Part shown: positions 11,921-20,143 of the stretch, piece after piece
How positions within the stretch are numbered: position 1 is the stretch's first letter
Layout of the letters: each line of letters begins with the position of its first letter
Origin: JAFALK01 sp036500605
GTDB lineage: Bacteria > Pseudomonadota > Gammaproteobacteria > Burkholderiales > Burkholderiaceae_C
Direction of reading: 5' to 3'
Assembly (NCBI GenBank): GCA_036500605.1
Contig: DASYBU010000042.1
Location: forward strand, 1 to 64,000
Length of the DNA: 64,000 nucleotides
Notes under the pieces: model-generated
Databases searched by the model: none
Seen by the model: the letters and a program-made list of their open reading frames with translations, nothing else
What the model was told of the DNA's origin: nothing
Program-made: the position numbers and the translations under genes

Positions 11921-13179
11921 ACCCCAGCCTGGCGCGCGCCCTCTACAGCGCGCTGCTGCGCCTGATCACGCCGCTGTACCTGCTGCGCTTGTGGCGGCGC
12001 GGCAAGGCCGAGCCGCTGTACCGGCAGTTCGTCGGCGAGCGGTTCGGTTTCTACAACAGTTCTGAACCGAGCAGCGGCTGGCTCTGGGTGCATGCCGTCT
12101 CGCTCGGCGAGACGCGTGCGGCCAGTGCACTGATTAACGCTCTGCGTGAGCGGCAGCCCGATTTGAAACTGCTGCTGACGCACGGCACAGCCACCGGCCG
12201 CGAAGCCGGCCGCGAGCTGCTGCACGAAGGCGACGCGCAGAGCTGGGTGCCGTTTGACACGCCCGGTTCGGTGCGCCGCTTCTTCCAGCATTGGCAGCCG
12301 CGCGTCGGCGTGCTGATGGAAACCGAGATCTGGCCCAATCTGCTGCACTTCGCGCCCTGCCCGATGGTGCTGGCCAATGCGCGCCTGTCTGAACGAAGCG
12401 CACGCCGCGGCCAACGTTTTGCCGCCCTGCTCCACCCGGCCGCAGCGCGCGTGTCGCTCGCCCTGGCGCAGACCGAGGCCGATGCCGCCCGCATGCGCCA
12501 AGCCGGCGCGCCTGAGGTGCGTGTGATGGGCAATCTCAAATACGACATGCAGCCCGATGCGGCGCTGGTGGCGCGCGGCCAGCAATGGCGCGCGGCCCTG
12601 CAGCGCCCCGTGCTGCTGGCTGCCGTCACGCGCGAGGGCGAGGAGGCGATGCTGCTCGAAGCCTGGCGCGCCCTGCCCGCTGCTACCAAACCGCTGCTCT
12701 TGATCGTGCCTCGCCATCCGCAGCGCTTTGATGAAGTGGCTGCGCTGGTTCGTGCGGAAGGCCTCGTGCTGGCTCGCCGCAGCGAATGGACAGACGAGCC
12801 GCCGGCCGCCGCGATGCAGGCCGACGCCTGGCTCGGCGATTCGATGCGCGAGATGGCGCTGTATTACGGCCTGTCCGACGCGGCCCTGCTCGGCGGCAGC
12901 TTCGCGCCGCTCGGCGGGCAGAACCTGATCGAAGCTGCGGCCTGCGGCTGCCCGATCGTGATGGGGCCGCACACCTTCAATTTCGCGGAAGCGTCCCAAC
13001 TGGCCGAGCAGGCCGGTGCGGCGCAGCGCGTGGCCGATATCGAGGCCGGCTTGAATGCCGCGCTAACGCTGTGCGTCGACGCATCCCGGCGTGCCCAGGC
13101 TTCGCAGCGCGCGCAGGCATTCGCCAACCAGCATCGCGGCGCGGCGGCGCGGATGGCCGAAGCCGTCATCGCCCTCTGA
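11917..13179 (+). CDS. waaA: 3-deoxy-D-manno-octulosonic acid transferase (Kdo transferase)
   Basis: Inner-membrane-associated GT-B glycosyltransferase adding Kdo to lipid A, 420 aa. Visible family features are an N-terminal membrane anchor, WVHAVSLGETRAASALI, the MLTHGTATGRE-like region, METEIWPNLL containing the catalytic glutamate region, and GGSFAPLGGQNLIEAAACG near the C-terminus. The start is a TTG overlapping the previous stop (TTGA). Translational coupling with the mutase is likely. Its stop is 2 nt from the convergent uracil-DNA-glycosylase-family gene. Confidence 0.94.
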   Translation: MNPSLARALYSALLRLITPLYLLRLWRRGKAEPLYRQFVGERFGFYNSSEPSSGWLWVHAVSLGETRAASALINALRERQPDLKLLLTHGTATGREAGRELLHEGDAQSWVPFDTPGSVRRFFQHWQPRVGVLMETEIWPNLLHFAPCPMVLANARLSERSARRGQRFAALLHPAAARVSLALAQTEADAARMRQAGAPEVRVMGNLKYDMQPDAALVARGQQWRAALQRPVLLAAVTREGEEAMLLEAWRALPAATKPLLLIVPRHPQRFDEVAALVRAEGLVLARRSEWTDEPPAAAMQADAWLGDSMREMALYYGLSDAALLGGSFAPLGGQNLIEAAACGCPIVMGPHTFNFAEASQLAEQAGAAQRVADIEAGLNAALTLCVDASRRAQASQRAQAFANQHRGAAARMAEAVIAL

Positions 13180-13181
13180 AA

Positions 13182-13769
13182 CTATCGAGCGCTGCTCAAG
13201 ACTTCCTGCACGCGCGCCTGCAATTTCGGGATCAGCTCCGCCTCGAACCACGGGTTGCGCTTGAGCCAGAGGTTGTTGCGCGGGCTCGGGTGCGGCAGCG
13301 GCAGCACCAGCGGCCAGTGCCGCTCCCATTGCAAAACGGCGTCGGTGACGGACAGGTCCCCATCAGCCAGGTGATACGCCTGCGCATACTTGCCGATCAC
13401 CAGCGTCAGCTGCACCTGCTTCAGATGCGCCAGCAAAGGCGCCCGCCAAGCCGGCGCACATTCGGGCCGCGGCGGCAGATCGCCTGACTTGCCCGTCCCC
13501 GGGAAACAGAAACCCATCGGCAGCAGGGCCACCCGCTTCGCGTCGTAGAACACCTCGCGTGACATGCCGAGCCAGCTGCGCAGACGCTCGCCGCTTGGGT
13601 CGTTGAAGGCAATGCCGGTCTCGTGGACCTTGCGCCCCGGCGCCTGGCCCACGATCAGGATGCGCGCCGACGAATGCAGTTGCACGATGGGACGCGGCCC
13701 CAGCGGCAGATGCTCGGCGCACAGATTGCAGGCACGTACCGAGGTCAGCAGGGAGGCGAGCGAGTTCAT
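13182..13769 (-). CDS. Uracil-DNA glycosylase family protein
   Basis: Small protein of the UDG superfamily, 195 aa. It starts with a short CNLC cysteine pair (NLCAEHLPLGPRPI), then the motif LIVGQAPGRKVHETGIAFND that resembles motif A of family 4/5 UDGs, and ends with LPLPHPSPRNN, the motif B region. Only two N-terminal cysteines are obvious, so an iron-sulphur cluster as in family 4 enzymes is not assured. Members are often annotated just as uracil-DNA glycosylase family protein, and DNA repair activity is inferred. Confidence 0.85.
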   Translation of the reverse strand: MNSLASLLTSVRACNLCAEHLPLGPRPIVQLHSSARILIVGQAPGRKVHETGIAFNDPSGERLRSWLGMSREVFYDAKRVALLPMGFCFPGTGKSGDLPPRPECAPAWRAPLLAHLKQVQLTLVIGKYAQAYHLADGDLSVTDAVLQWERHWPLVLPLPHPSPRNNLWLKRNPWFEAELIPKLQARVQEVLSSAR

Positions 13770-13847
13770 GTCGCAAGTATTGTGTATGGTTCATGCTGGC
13801 CGCTTTCAGCGTCTAATCACATCCCTCAGCGTCATGGAGCTTCCCGC

Positions 13848-15551
13848 ATGGCCACCTCAGCAGTCAACGGCATCGAGCCGAGCCGTCTTCACCAGACCTT
13901 CCCGGTCCTCAGCGATGCGGAAATCGCCCGCATCGGGCGCTTCGGCAGCGTCCAGCAGTTCGCGCGCGGCAGCTCGCTGTTCAAGGCGGGCGAAACGGGC
14001 CCGGGCATGTTCGTCGTGCTCAAGGGCATCGTGTCGATCACGCAGCGTGACGGCCTCGGCCACATCACGCCGATCGCGCGGCAAGGGCCGGGGCAGTTCC
14101 TGGCCGAGGTCGGTCAGCTGAGCGGCCGCCCTGCCCTGGTCGATGGGCATGCGGACGAAGACGTCGAAGTGCTGCTGGTGCCGCCCGTGCAGCTGCGCGC
14201 CTTGCTGGTGGCCGAAGCCGACCTGGGCGAGCGCATCATGCGGGCGCTGATCCTGCGGCGCGTGGCGCTGATCGAGTCGGGCGCCAGCGGGCCGGTGCTG
14301 ATCGGCGCGCGCCGCTCCACGGGCGTGGCGCCCGAGATGGCGCGCATCGAGAACTTCCTGCGGCGCAACGGCCATCCGTACAACTTTGTCGATGCCGACC
14401 AGGACGCGGATGCCGCTGCGCTGCTGGCCGAATACGGCGCCTGCAAATCGCTGGCCTTGCTGGTCGTCTGCCCCGATGGCTCGGTGCTTGTGAACCCGAG
14501 CGACGAGGGGCTGGCGCGCTGCCTCGGCATGCTCGACACGACCCCGCGCGATGAGCTCTATGACGTGGCCGTGGTCGGTGCCGGGCCGGCCGGCTTGTCC
14601 ACCGCCGTGTACGCGGCTTCGGAAGGCCTGCGCGTGATCGTGCTCGATTGCCGCGCCTTCGGCGGCCAGGCCGGCGCCAGCGCACGCATCGAAAACTATC
14701 TCGGCTTCCCGACCGGCATCTCGGGCCAGGCGCTGGCCGGCCGCGCCTTCGTGCAGGCGAAGAAGTTCGGCGTCGAGATCCTGATCCCGGCCAAGGTCCA
14801 ATCGCTCGACTGCGCACGCGACAACGCCGAGGGCAGCGTGGCTCTCAAGCTGGCCGATGGCCGCTCGATCCGGGCGCGCACCGTCGTCGTCGCCAGCGGC
14901 GCGCGCTACCGGCGGCCCGGCGTGCCGCGCCTCGCGGAATTTGAGGGCCGCGGCATCTGGTACTGGGCCTCGGCCATCGAAGCCAAGATCTGCGCGCAGC
15001 AGGAGGTGGCGCTCGTCGGCGGCGGCAACTCGGCGGGGCAAGCCGCCGTGTTCCTGGCTCGCAATGCGGCCAAGGTCAACATCCTGATCCGCGGGCCTTC
15101 GCTAGCGGCCAGCATGTCGCGCTATCTGATCGACCGCATCGAGGCCACGCCCAATATCGAGCTGCATCCGCACACCGAGCTCGTGCGCCTGCACGGCGGC
15201 CCCGAAGAAGGCCTGACCGGCGCGAGCTGGCGCTGCGGCGTGACGCAGGCCGAGCATGACTGCGATGCGCGCAACATCTTTCTCTTCGTCGGCGCCGAAC
15301 CCGAGACCTCCTGGCTCGAAGGCTGCAAGGTCGCGGTCGACAAGCACGGCTTTGTGCAGACCGGCGCCGAGGCCAGCGCCGGCTTCCCTTCGCGGCCCGC
15401 CACCGCGCTTGAAACCAGCGTGCCCGGCGTGTTCGCCATCGGCGATGTGCGTTCCGGTTCGGTCAAGCGCGTGGGCGGCGCCATCGGCGAAGGCGCGGCC
15501 GTCGTCGCGCTGATCCATCAACACCTGTCGCAGACTGCGGCCGTGGCCTGA
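13848..15551 (+). CDS. cNMP-binding-domain flavoprotein, thioredoxin-reductase-like without CxxC
   Basis: Three-part protein of 567 aa. Residues about 20-140 form a cyclic-nucleotide-binding/CRP-like beta-roll (GRFGSVQQFARGSSLFKAGE, FLAEVGQLSGRPAL). Residues about 155-235 look like a thioredoxin/glutaredoxin-type segment without a CxxC. From 240 on is a TrxB-like flavoprotein: FAD motif VVGAGPAGLSTAVYA, NAD(P) motif VALVGGGNSAGQAAVFLA near 386, and C-terminal GVFAIGDVRSGS. The redox CxxC of true thioredoxin reductases is replaced by YWASAIEA, so it cannot be a classical TrxB. GGAG lies 8 nt before the ATG. The reductase partner and whether it binds a cyclic nucleotide are unknown. Confidence 0.88.
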   Translation: MATSAVNGIEPSRLHQTFPVLSDAEIARIGRFGSVQQFARGSSLFKAGETGPGMFVVLKGIVSITQRDGLGHITPIARQGPGQFLAEVGQLSGRPALVDGHADEDVEVLLVPPVQLRALLVAEADLGERIMRALILRRVALIESGASGPVLIGARRSTGVAPEMARIENFLRRNGHPYNFVDADQDADAAALLAEYGACKSLALLVVCPDGSVLVNPSDEGLARCLGMLDTTPRDELYDVAVVGAGPAGLSTAVYAASEGLRVIVLDCRAFGGQAGASARIENYLGFPTGISGQALAGRAFVQAKKFGVEILIPAKVQSLDCARDNAEGSVALKLADGRSIRARTVVVASGARYRRPGVPRLAEFEGRGIWYWASAIEAKICAQQEVALVGGGNSAGQAAVFLARNAAKVNILIRGPSLAASMSRYLIDRIEATPNIELHPHTELVRLHGGPEEGLTGASWRCGVTQAEHDCDARNIFLFVGAEPETSWLEGCKVAVDKHGFVQTGAEASAGFPSRPATALETSVPGVFAIGDVRSGSVKRVGGAIGEGAAVVALIHQHLSQTAAVA

Positions 15552-15568
15552 CAGAACTGACGGCATTT

Positions 15569-15761
15569 ATCCTGTACATCCTGTCCATCCATGTTGAAAA
15601 CGAATTCAGGAATTGAACATGGATGCACGTGATGCACGTGATGCACGTGATGCACGTGATAAATGCAAATTCAGTTTTGTCTTGTATTCATCACGTGCAT
15701 CACGTGAATCCATGTCTGTGATGAATTCTGTTTCTACATGGATGGACAGGATGTACAGGAT
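15569..15761. repeat. Nested palindromic repeat element (copy 1)
   Basis: Intergenic element bounded by a perfect 26-bp inverted repeat: positions 15569-15594 are the exact reverse complement of 15736-15761. An inner 17-bp perfect inverted repeat pairs 15644-15660 with 15690-15706. The arms carry the core ACATGGATGGACAGGATG. Copy 2 at 28923-28992 shares the core. The right arm ends 15 nt before the ribosome site of the ZnF-UBP gene, so it could form a large structure in that leader. Confidence 0.85.
15622..15657. repeat. Four tandem copies of a 9-bp unit
   Basis: Four exact head-to-tail copies of GATGCACGT lie inside the palindromic element. There is no unique spacer between units, so this is a simple tandem repeat and not a CRISPR array. 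The ACGTGATGCACGTG pattern also pairs with the opposite arm at 15690-15706. Confidence 0.9.
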
Positions 15762-15790
15762 GTACAGGATGAATACAAGGAGTCTTTTTC

Positions 15791-16054
15791 GTGGCCATCA
15801 AACCTTGTGAGCATGTTCCCGCAGAAATCGCCCAGCCCCACACCCGGCGAGGCTGCGAGGAGTGCCTGAAGATGGGCGACAGCTGGGTCCACTTGCGCTT
15901 GTGTGTGCACTGCGGTCATGTGGGCTGCTGCGATTCCTCGAAGAACCGGCATGCCACGAAGCATTCGCAAGCGCAGGGCCATCCGGTCATCCAGTCGATT
16001 GAGCCGGGCGAGGATTGGCTGTGGTGCAACGAGCATCAAAGGCAGGTGGGCTGA
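15791..16054 (+). CDS. UBP-type zinc-finger domain protein
   Basis: Small soluble protein, 87 aa, almost entirely a ZnF-UBP domain. The ordered metal ligands are visible: C6, H8, then CEEC, CVHCGHVGCC and HATKHSQAQGHP, ending with WLWCNEHQR. The start is GTG at 15791 with AAGGAG 8 nt upstream. In eukaryotes this fold binds ubiquitin C-termini. The bacterial role of stand-alone copies is not known, and no ubiquitin-like gene is near. Confidence 0.9.
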   Translation: MAIKPCEHVPAEIAQPHTRRGCEECLKMGDSWVHLRLCVHCGHVGCCDSSKNRHATKHSQAQGHPVIQSIEPGEDWLWCNEHQRQVG

Positions 16055-16127
16055 GCTCGTCAATCTTGCGGACGCGGCGCTGCGCCATCTCGGATAAGTT
16101 GAGCGCCAGATCACGAGCGGAGTTTCG

Positions 16128-17888
16128 ATGACGAAAGCTGAGAAGAACAACTCGGGACGCGACCGTATTCGCTGGGTCACCGCGGCCTTGGCAGCAGCCT
16201 CCGCTCTCGGCGTCATGGGTCCTTCTCAACACGCCGGCGCCGCAGCAGATGCCCGCGCTTATGTGACCTTGTCGCAAGGCTGGTCCGACGCCGAGCGTTT
16301 CGCTTTCTACAGCCAGGACCAGGGCTCGCGCATCATGCCGCTCGCGTGGATGCGAGCCTTGCGAACGCCGGAGGGCGAGCCCTTTCTGGCCGACGGCTTG
16401 ACGCGCTTTGGCTATCTGCCCAACGACCGCAGCCCGCATCCCGATCTGCCCGTCGGCTTCCTGGCCGCCGAAGATCACGGCACCACGATGGTCGGCATGA
16501 CCTGCGCCGCCTGCCACACGCGGCAGATCACCGCCCAAGGCAAGTCGTATCGGATCGACGGGGGCCCGGCGCTGGCCAACTTCCAGAGCTTTCTCACCGC
16601 GCTCGATAGCGCTGTCGCTTACGCGCTGGCAACGCCGGCCACCTTCCAGAGCTTCGCGCAATCGGTCCTGGGTGCGCCCGATCCGGGTCCCGATGCGGTG
16701 GCCGCCTTGCGGGCCGAAGTCGAGGCCTGGTACCAGGGCTTCAGCACCTTGACGAGCCGCGCCCTGCCTAATCCCGAATGGGGCGCCGGCCGGCTCGATG
16801 CGATCACGATGATCTTCAACCGCTTGAACGGGCTGGACATCGGGCCGCCGCCGAGCTATCTCATCCCCGACAACATCCAGCCCGCCAATGCGCCGGTGCG
16901 CTACCCGTTTTTGTGGAACGCGCTGGTCCAGGACAAGACCCAATGGCCGGGTTTTGCCGACAACGGCGACGACGTGCTGGGCCTGGCTCGCAACCTCGGC
17001 GAGGCGATGGGCGTCTTCGGCACCTTCCACCCGGTCAAGGACGACAGCCGCATCCTCGGCATCAATTACACCGTGGGGAGCTCGTTCAATTTCGGTGGCT
17101 TGCTGCATCTCGAGCAATCGCTGCGCACGCTCAATCCGCCGAAGTGGCCCGGGCCGCTGGATGCGGCCTTGGCCACGCAAGGTGCTGCGGTGTTCGACCA
17201 AGCCTGTGCCAGCTGCCACGGCATTCGCCCGGGCACGCCTCGCCTGCTTCACACGACCTGGGCCACGCCCGTTCAGAACGTCGGCACCGACACCCGCGAG
17301 TGGTCCATCCTGACCCGCAAGGTCAACCCCGGCGTGCTGACCGGCGCCGGCCTGCCCGGCTTCAAGCCCCCGCTGTCAGCTTCCGAAGCGCCGATCGACG
17401 TGCTGGCCCTGGCGGTCCTCGGCACGATCATCGACCGGGCGCGGGACAACACAGTGGGCGCCGATGCGCCCTCGTCCCGCTTGCTGGCCGCGGTCGCAAG
17501 CGACGGGCTCAATGCCAACGGTGAATTGCTCAAAGGCGCCTTCAGAACCCGCGACACCGGCGCCGCCAAGCCAGGCAGTTATGAGTCCCGCGTGCTGCGC
17601 GGCATCTGGGCCGCCGCGCCTTATCTGCACAACGGCTCGGTGCCCACGCTGGCCGATCTGTTGAAGCCCGCATCGCAACGCCCCACGAGCTTCAAGATCG
17701 GGCCGGCGTATGACTTCAATGCGGTCGGGCTCGCGCAGGAACAAGGCGGAAGCGCCACGACGTTGGTGACCACCGACTGCTCGGCGCTGGACTCAGGCAA
17801 CAGCCGTTGCGGGCATGAGTTCGGGGTCGAGCTGAGCGCGAGGGACAAGCGGGCTTTGCTGGAGTATTTGAAGACGGATATGCGGTGA
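16128..17888 (+). CDS. Exported diheme cytochrome c, peroxidase/RoxA-like family
   Basis: Predicted periplasmic diheme c-type cytochrome, 586 aa. An N-terminal Sec signal (WVTAALAAASALGVMG) precedes two heme sites: CAACH at residues 126-130 and CASCH at 360-364. The C-terminal region has the APYLHNGSVPTLADLL signature shared by diheme cytochrome c peroxidase-like and RoxA/RoxB-type oxygenases. Heme spacing (about 234 residues) and length are not diagnostic for rubber oxygenases, so a peroxidase-like or oxygenase role is open. GGAG lies 5 nt before the ATG. It sits alone between the ZnF-UBP gene and the toxin-antitoxin pair. Confidence 0.85.
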   Translation: MTKAEKNNSGRDRIRWVTAALAAASALGVMGPSQHAGAAADARAYVTLSQGWSDAERFAFYSQDQGSRIMPLAWMRALRTPEGEPFLADGLTRFGYLPNDRSPHPDLPVGFLAAEDHGTTMVGMTCAACHTRQITAQGKSYRIDGGPALANFQSFLTALDSAVAYALATPATFQSFAQSVLGAPDPGPDAVAALRAEVEAWYQGFSTLTSRALPNPEWGAGRLDAITMIFNRLNGLDIGPPPSYLIPDNIQPANAPVRYPFLWNALVQDKTQWPGFADNGDDVLGLARNLGEAMGVFGTFHPVKDDSRILGINYTVGSSFNFGGLLHLEQSLRTLNPPKWPGPLDAALATQGAAVFDQACASCHGIRPGTPRLLHTTWATPVQNVGTDTREWSILTRKVNPGVLTGAGLPGFKPPLSASEAPIDVLALAVLGTIIDRARDNTVGADAPSSRLLAAVASDGLNANGELLKGAFRTRDTGAAKPGSYESRVLRGIWAAAPYLHNGSVPTLADLLKPASQRPTSFKIGPAYDFNAVGLAQEQGGSATTLVTTDCSALDSGNSRCGHEFGVELSARDKRALLEYLKTDMR

Positions 17889-18134
17889 GGGGCTTGAGTT
17901 GACGCTCAAGTCGCGCGGCGGCGTGACCGAGTTTCAGGGGTCCTTTCGGTTCACGAACGACACTTGCGAAGAGCTTTGCCCGCGACCTGCAGGACCAGGG
18001 CCTGCAAGCCCTGCGGCCCTCTGTCCCGGCATTGGCCAGTTTGACGATGAGGGCCATCCGAAGCGCCTTGCCTTCGGCCGTCGGGGAACTGCGTTGAGCT
18101 GCCGGTTTCGACCGATGGACGACCAGGTGGCAAT
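17889..18134. other. 246-bp gap between cytochrome and VapBC
   Basis: Neither strand shows a recognisable gene. A small hairpin CTTGAG / CTCAAG lies at 17893-17910 just after the cytochrome stop, without a T run. The only frames are short and low quality. Confidence 0.5.
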
Positions 18135-18545
18135 TTATTGGCCCGGGTGAACCCAGTTTTCCACTTCGAGCGCAGGTACGCGCTCGAATTCCGCCATGTT
18201 GTTTGTCACCAGCACCAAGCCCTCGCTACGTGCATGGCCTGCGATGTGCAGGTCATTCACGCCGATGGGTTGGCCGAGCTTTTCCAAGCTGGCGCGGATG
18301 GCGCCGTAGTGCTGGGCGGCCTTGGCACCGTAGGGCAGGACGACCAGGCGGCTGCAAAAGTCTTCGACAGCCGCCAGGTTCTCACTCACGCGATTGCTTT
18401 TCTCGGCACCATGCATCAGTTCAGCCAAGGTTATGGCAGAGATAGCCATACGGCTGGCATGCGCGTTGAAGGTTGCCAGCACCTCGACCGGTCGCCGTTT
18501 CAGCACGTAGATGACGATGTTGGTGTCCAGCAGGTAGCGCAGCAT
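18135..18545 (-). CDS. vapC: VapC-type PIN-domain ribonuclease toxin
   Basis: PIN-domain endoribonuclease, 136 aa, probably cleaving a tRNA as in tRNA(fMet)-specific VapC enzymes. Acidic PIN residues are in place: D7 in LLDTNIVIY, E42 in TLAELMHGAEKS and the later acidic residue in GVNDLHIAGHA, followed by VTNNMAEFERV. It begins one nt inside the antitoxin stop. The two genes form a complete type II module. Confidence 0.95.
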   Translation of the reverse strand: MLRYLLDTNIVIYVLKRRPVEVLATFNAHASRMAISAITLAELMHGAEKSNRVSENLAAVEDFCSRLVVLPYGAKAAQHYGAIRASLEKLGQPIGVNDLHIAGHARSEGLVLVTNNMAEFERVPALEVENWVHPGQ

Positions 18546-18778
18546 CAGAGCGCTTCCCGCTCCGACTGATGCTGAGGCGCGCGCTCGGCTAAGAAGTCGT
18601 CACTGACGCCGGGACCGCTGAGGAAGAAGCTGTCCCAGGTTTGGCCTAACGGAGCAAGAATGCGCTCGTTCCCTCTGACACGGATTTCCACCTTTCGGAC
18701 ACCCTCGGGCAGGCGAACATCCAAAGGCAAGCGGACCGCCTGGGTGCGGTTGTTGACGAACACAGTTCCAACGGACAT
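18545..18778 (-). CDS. vapB: VapB-type antitoxin (AbrB/MazE fold)
   Basis: Antitoxin of 77 aa with the N-terminal swapped-hairpin DNA-binding segment (FVNNRTQAVRLPLDVRLPEGV) followed by an acidic toxin-binding tail. It ends within 1 nt of the vapC start, giving coupled translation. AAGGAG lies 6 nt upstream of the ATG. Such pairs autoregulate through operators near the start; a candidate lies at 18799-18817. Confidence 0.93.
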   Translation of the reverse strand: MSVGTVFVNNRTQAVRLPLDVRLPEGVRKVEIRVRGNERILAPLGQTWDSFFLSGPGVSDDFLAERAPQHQSEREAL

Positions 18779-18798
18779 GCCAAGCTCCTTACAACAAG

Positions 18799-18817
18799 GT
18801 ATATGGCAATTGTATAT
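18799..18817 (-). promoter_or_regulatory. Candidate VapBC promoter/operator
   Basis: Two copies of GTATAT (18799-18804 and 18812-18817, 13 bp apart) lie 20-40 nt upstream of the vapB start. On the coding strand they read as ATATAC repeats and include a -10-like element. Position and repetition fit an autoregulatory operator, but no footprint data can be inferred. Confidence 0.4.
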
Positions 18818-18981
18818 CGCGTCGCAGGCACGTCAAGTTTGCAGCTTTCAAGGCTACTGTTGCGCGTCGATTCGCGACCTCATCGAGCCGCCAACCCGCG
18901 CCAATGCCAGCTTTCCCGAGATTCTTGGGCCAATTGCGTAGTACCCCCCAGCGCGTGTAGCAAAGCCCGCCGCAAACAAAA

Positions 18982-19001
18982 AAGCCCGCCGAGGCGGGCT
19001 T
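18982..19001 (-). terminator. Rho-independent terminator of the PEP-CTERM gene
   Basis: Perfect 9-bp inverted repeat AAGCCCGCC / GGCGGGCTT with a 2-nt centre. On the minus strand it is followed directly by a run of T residues. It starts 20 nt after the stop of the PEP-CTERM gene. Confidence 0.85.
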
Positions 19002-19020
19002 CCATCCGATGCAGAAAATC

Positions 19021-19893
19021 TCAGCGCTTGACCGCCCGACGGCGAGCAAAGGCGGCACCCGCCAGACCCAGGCCGACGAGCGCCAGCGATGCGGGCTCGG
19101 GCACGGCAGCGGCTTCGAAATTGAAGTCGCCGACGTTGCGGCCGATGTTGAAGTTGATGCTGTCGGTGAACACCGACATCGAGCCGTCGACGTTGGGGAT
19201 CGTGCCCCAGTCCACTTCAATGCCGATCACCATCGCGTCGTCAAGATCGACCGTGCCCGAACCGGCGCCGGTGCAAGCACTGCCCCAATCGTTCAGCGAC
19301 TGGCGACGGTCATCAAAACTGGAGGCGTAGGAGCCCATGCCGCAGCCCAGCGATTCCTGGCCCTTGCCGCCGACGCGGAAGAAGAAGTCGCCGTCGCTCA
19401 TGCTCAGGGAATCGGTATGCCAGGAGCCGTCGCCGGCGCCGTTCGTGTAGAAGCCCAGCGAACCGTCGCTGCGGCCCGATTGCGTGGAGTTGGTGAGGCC
19501 GCTCAGCAGCAGGCGGATCGTCGGGCTGGTGGCGGGCGGCGAGCCCACCGGCAGCAGGTAGCTGTAGCCGAACGTGGTGTTGCCGTTGAGCAGATCGCCG
19601 AAGCGGATCGACGAGGCGCCGAAGCCGTAGGCGGCGAGCGGCTGCTGGTTGGTGGCGCTGATCGTGAACTGCAGCGAGCCGGTGCCCTGGTAGGCCTGCG
19701 CGTTGCTGATCACGGCCGGCGAAGTGCCGCTGCTGCCGTCACCCAGAACCCAGCCCTGCAGATCGCCTGCGGTCACCACGGCAGGTGCTGCGAAAGTACT
19801 GGCGGCCAATACAAGTGCGCCGACACCGGCAAGCATCTTGGGCGCCGCAGCGCGAAGGTTGGCCGCACAACGATGGGAGAAGCTCTGGTTCAT
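19021..19893 (-). CDS. PEP-CTERM sorting-domain exported protein
   Basis: Exported protein, 290 aa. An N-terminal signal peptide (MLAGVGALVLAASTFAAPAV) and the C-terminal tripartite sorting signal VPEPASLALVGLGLAGAAFARRR are both present. The middle is a secreted beta-rich domain of unknown role with a few cysteines. Such proteins are cut by an exosortase (EpsH) and tied to exopolysaccharide in biofilm-forming Gram-negatives; no exosortase gene is in the window. A rho-independent terminator follows. Confidence 0.9.
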   Translation of the reverse strand: MNQSFSHRCAANLRAAAPKMLAGVGALVLAASTFAAPAVVTAGDLQGWVLGDGSSGTSPAVISNAQAYQGTGSLQFTISATNQQPLAAYGFGASSIRFGDLLNGNTTFGYSYLLPVGSPPATSPTIRLLLSGLTNSTQSGRSDGSLGFYTNGAGDGSWHTDSLSMSDGDFFFRVGGKGQESLGCGMGSYASSFDDRRQSLNDWGSACTGAGSGTVDLDDAMVIGIEVDWGTIPNVDGSMSVFTDSINFNIGRNVGDFNFEAAAVPEPASLALVGLGLAGAAFARRRAVKR

Positions 19894-20143
19894 GGTGCTT
19901 GTGTCTCGTGTAGAAGTTGTTGTTGGAGGCTCGCCGCTGCCGAATGTCAGCCTGAATGCATGAACGAACGAACGACTGAATCGGCAAACCGGACAGGCTT
20001 CAGCAAGGCTTGTGCCAGCCAGCTTGCCGTGGGCTAACTCCTTGATTCCATGCACAGCCGGTGCGATGTCCGAACAAATTCGGGTGTGCACGTTGCCGGT
20101 GTAAAGCAAATCGACGCACCCACACGGGCGTCCGCCGGAGCGC

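Noticed and set aside
15569..15761. CRISPR array
   Set aside because: Repeats are 9 bp without unique spacers and nested in an inverted repeat; no cas genes.
15613..15810. Open frame reading MDARDARDARD
   Set aside because: It is a translation of the 9-bp tandem repeat and palindrome, with no other protein character.
17716..18057. Small minus-strand frame after the cytochrome gene
   Set aside because: Runs antisense to the cytochrome C-terminus and has Arg/Ser/Pro-rich low-quality sequence.
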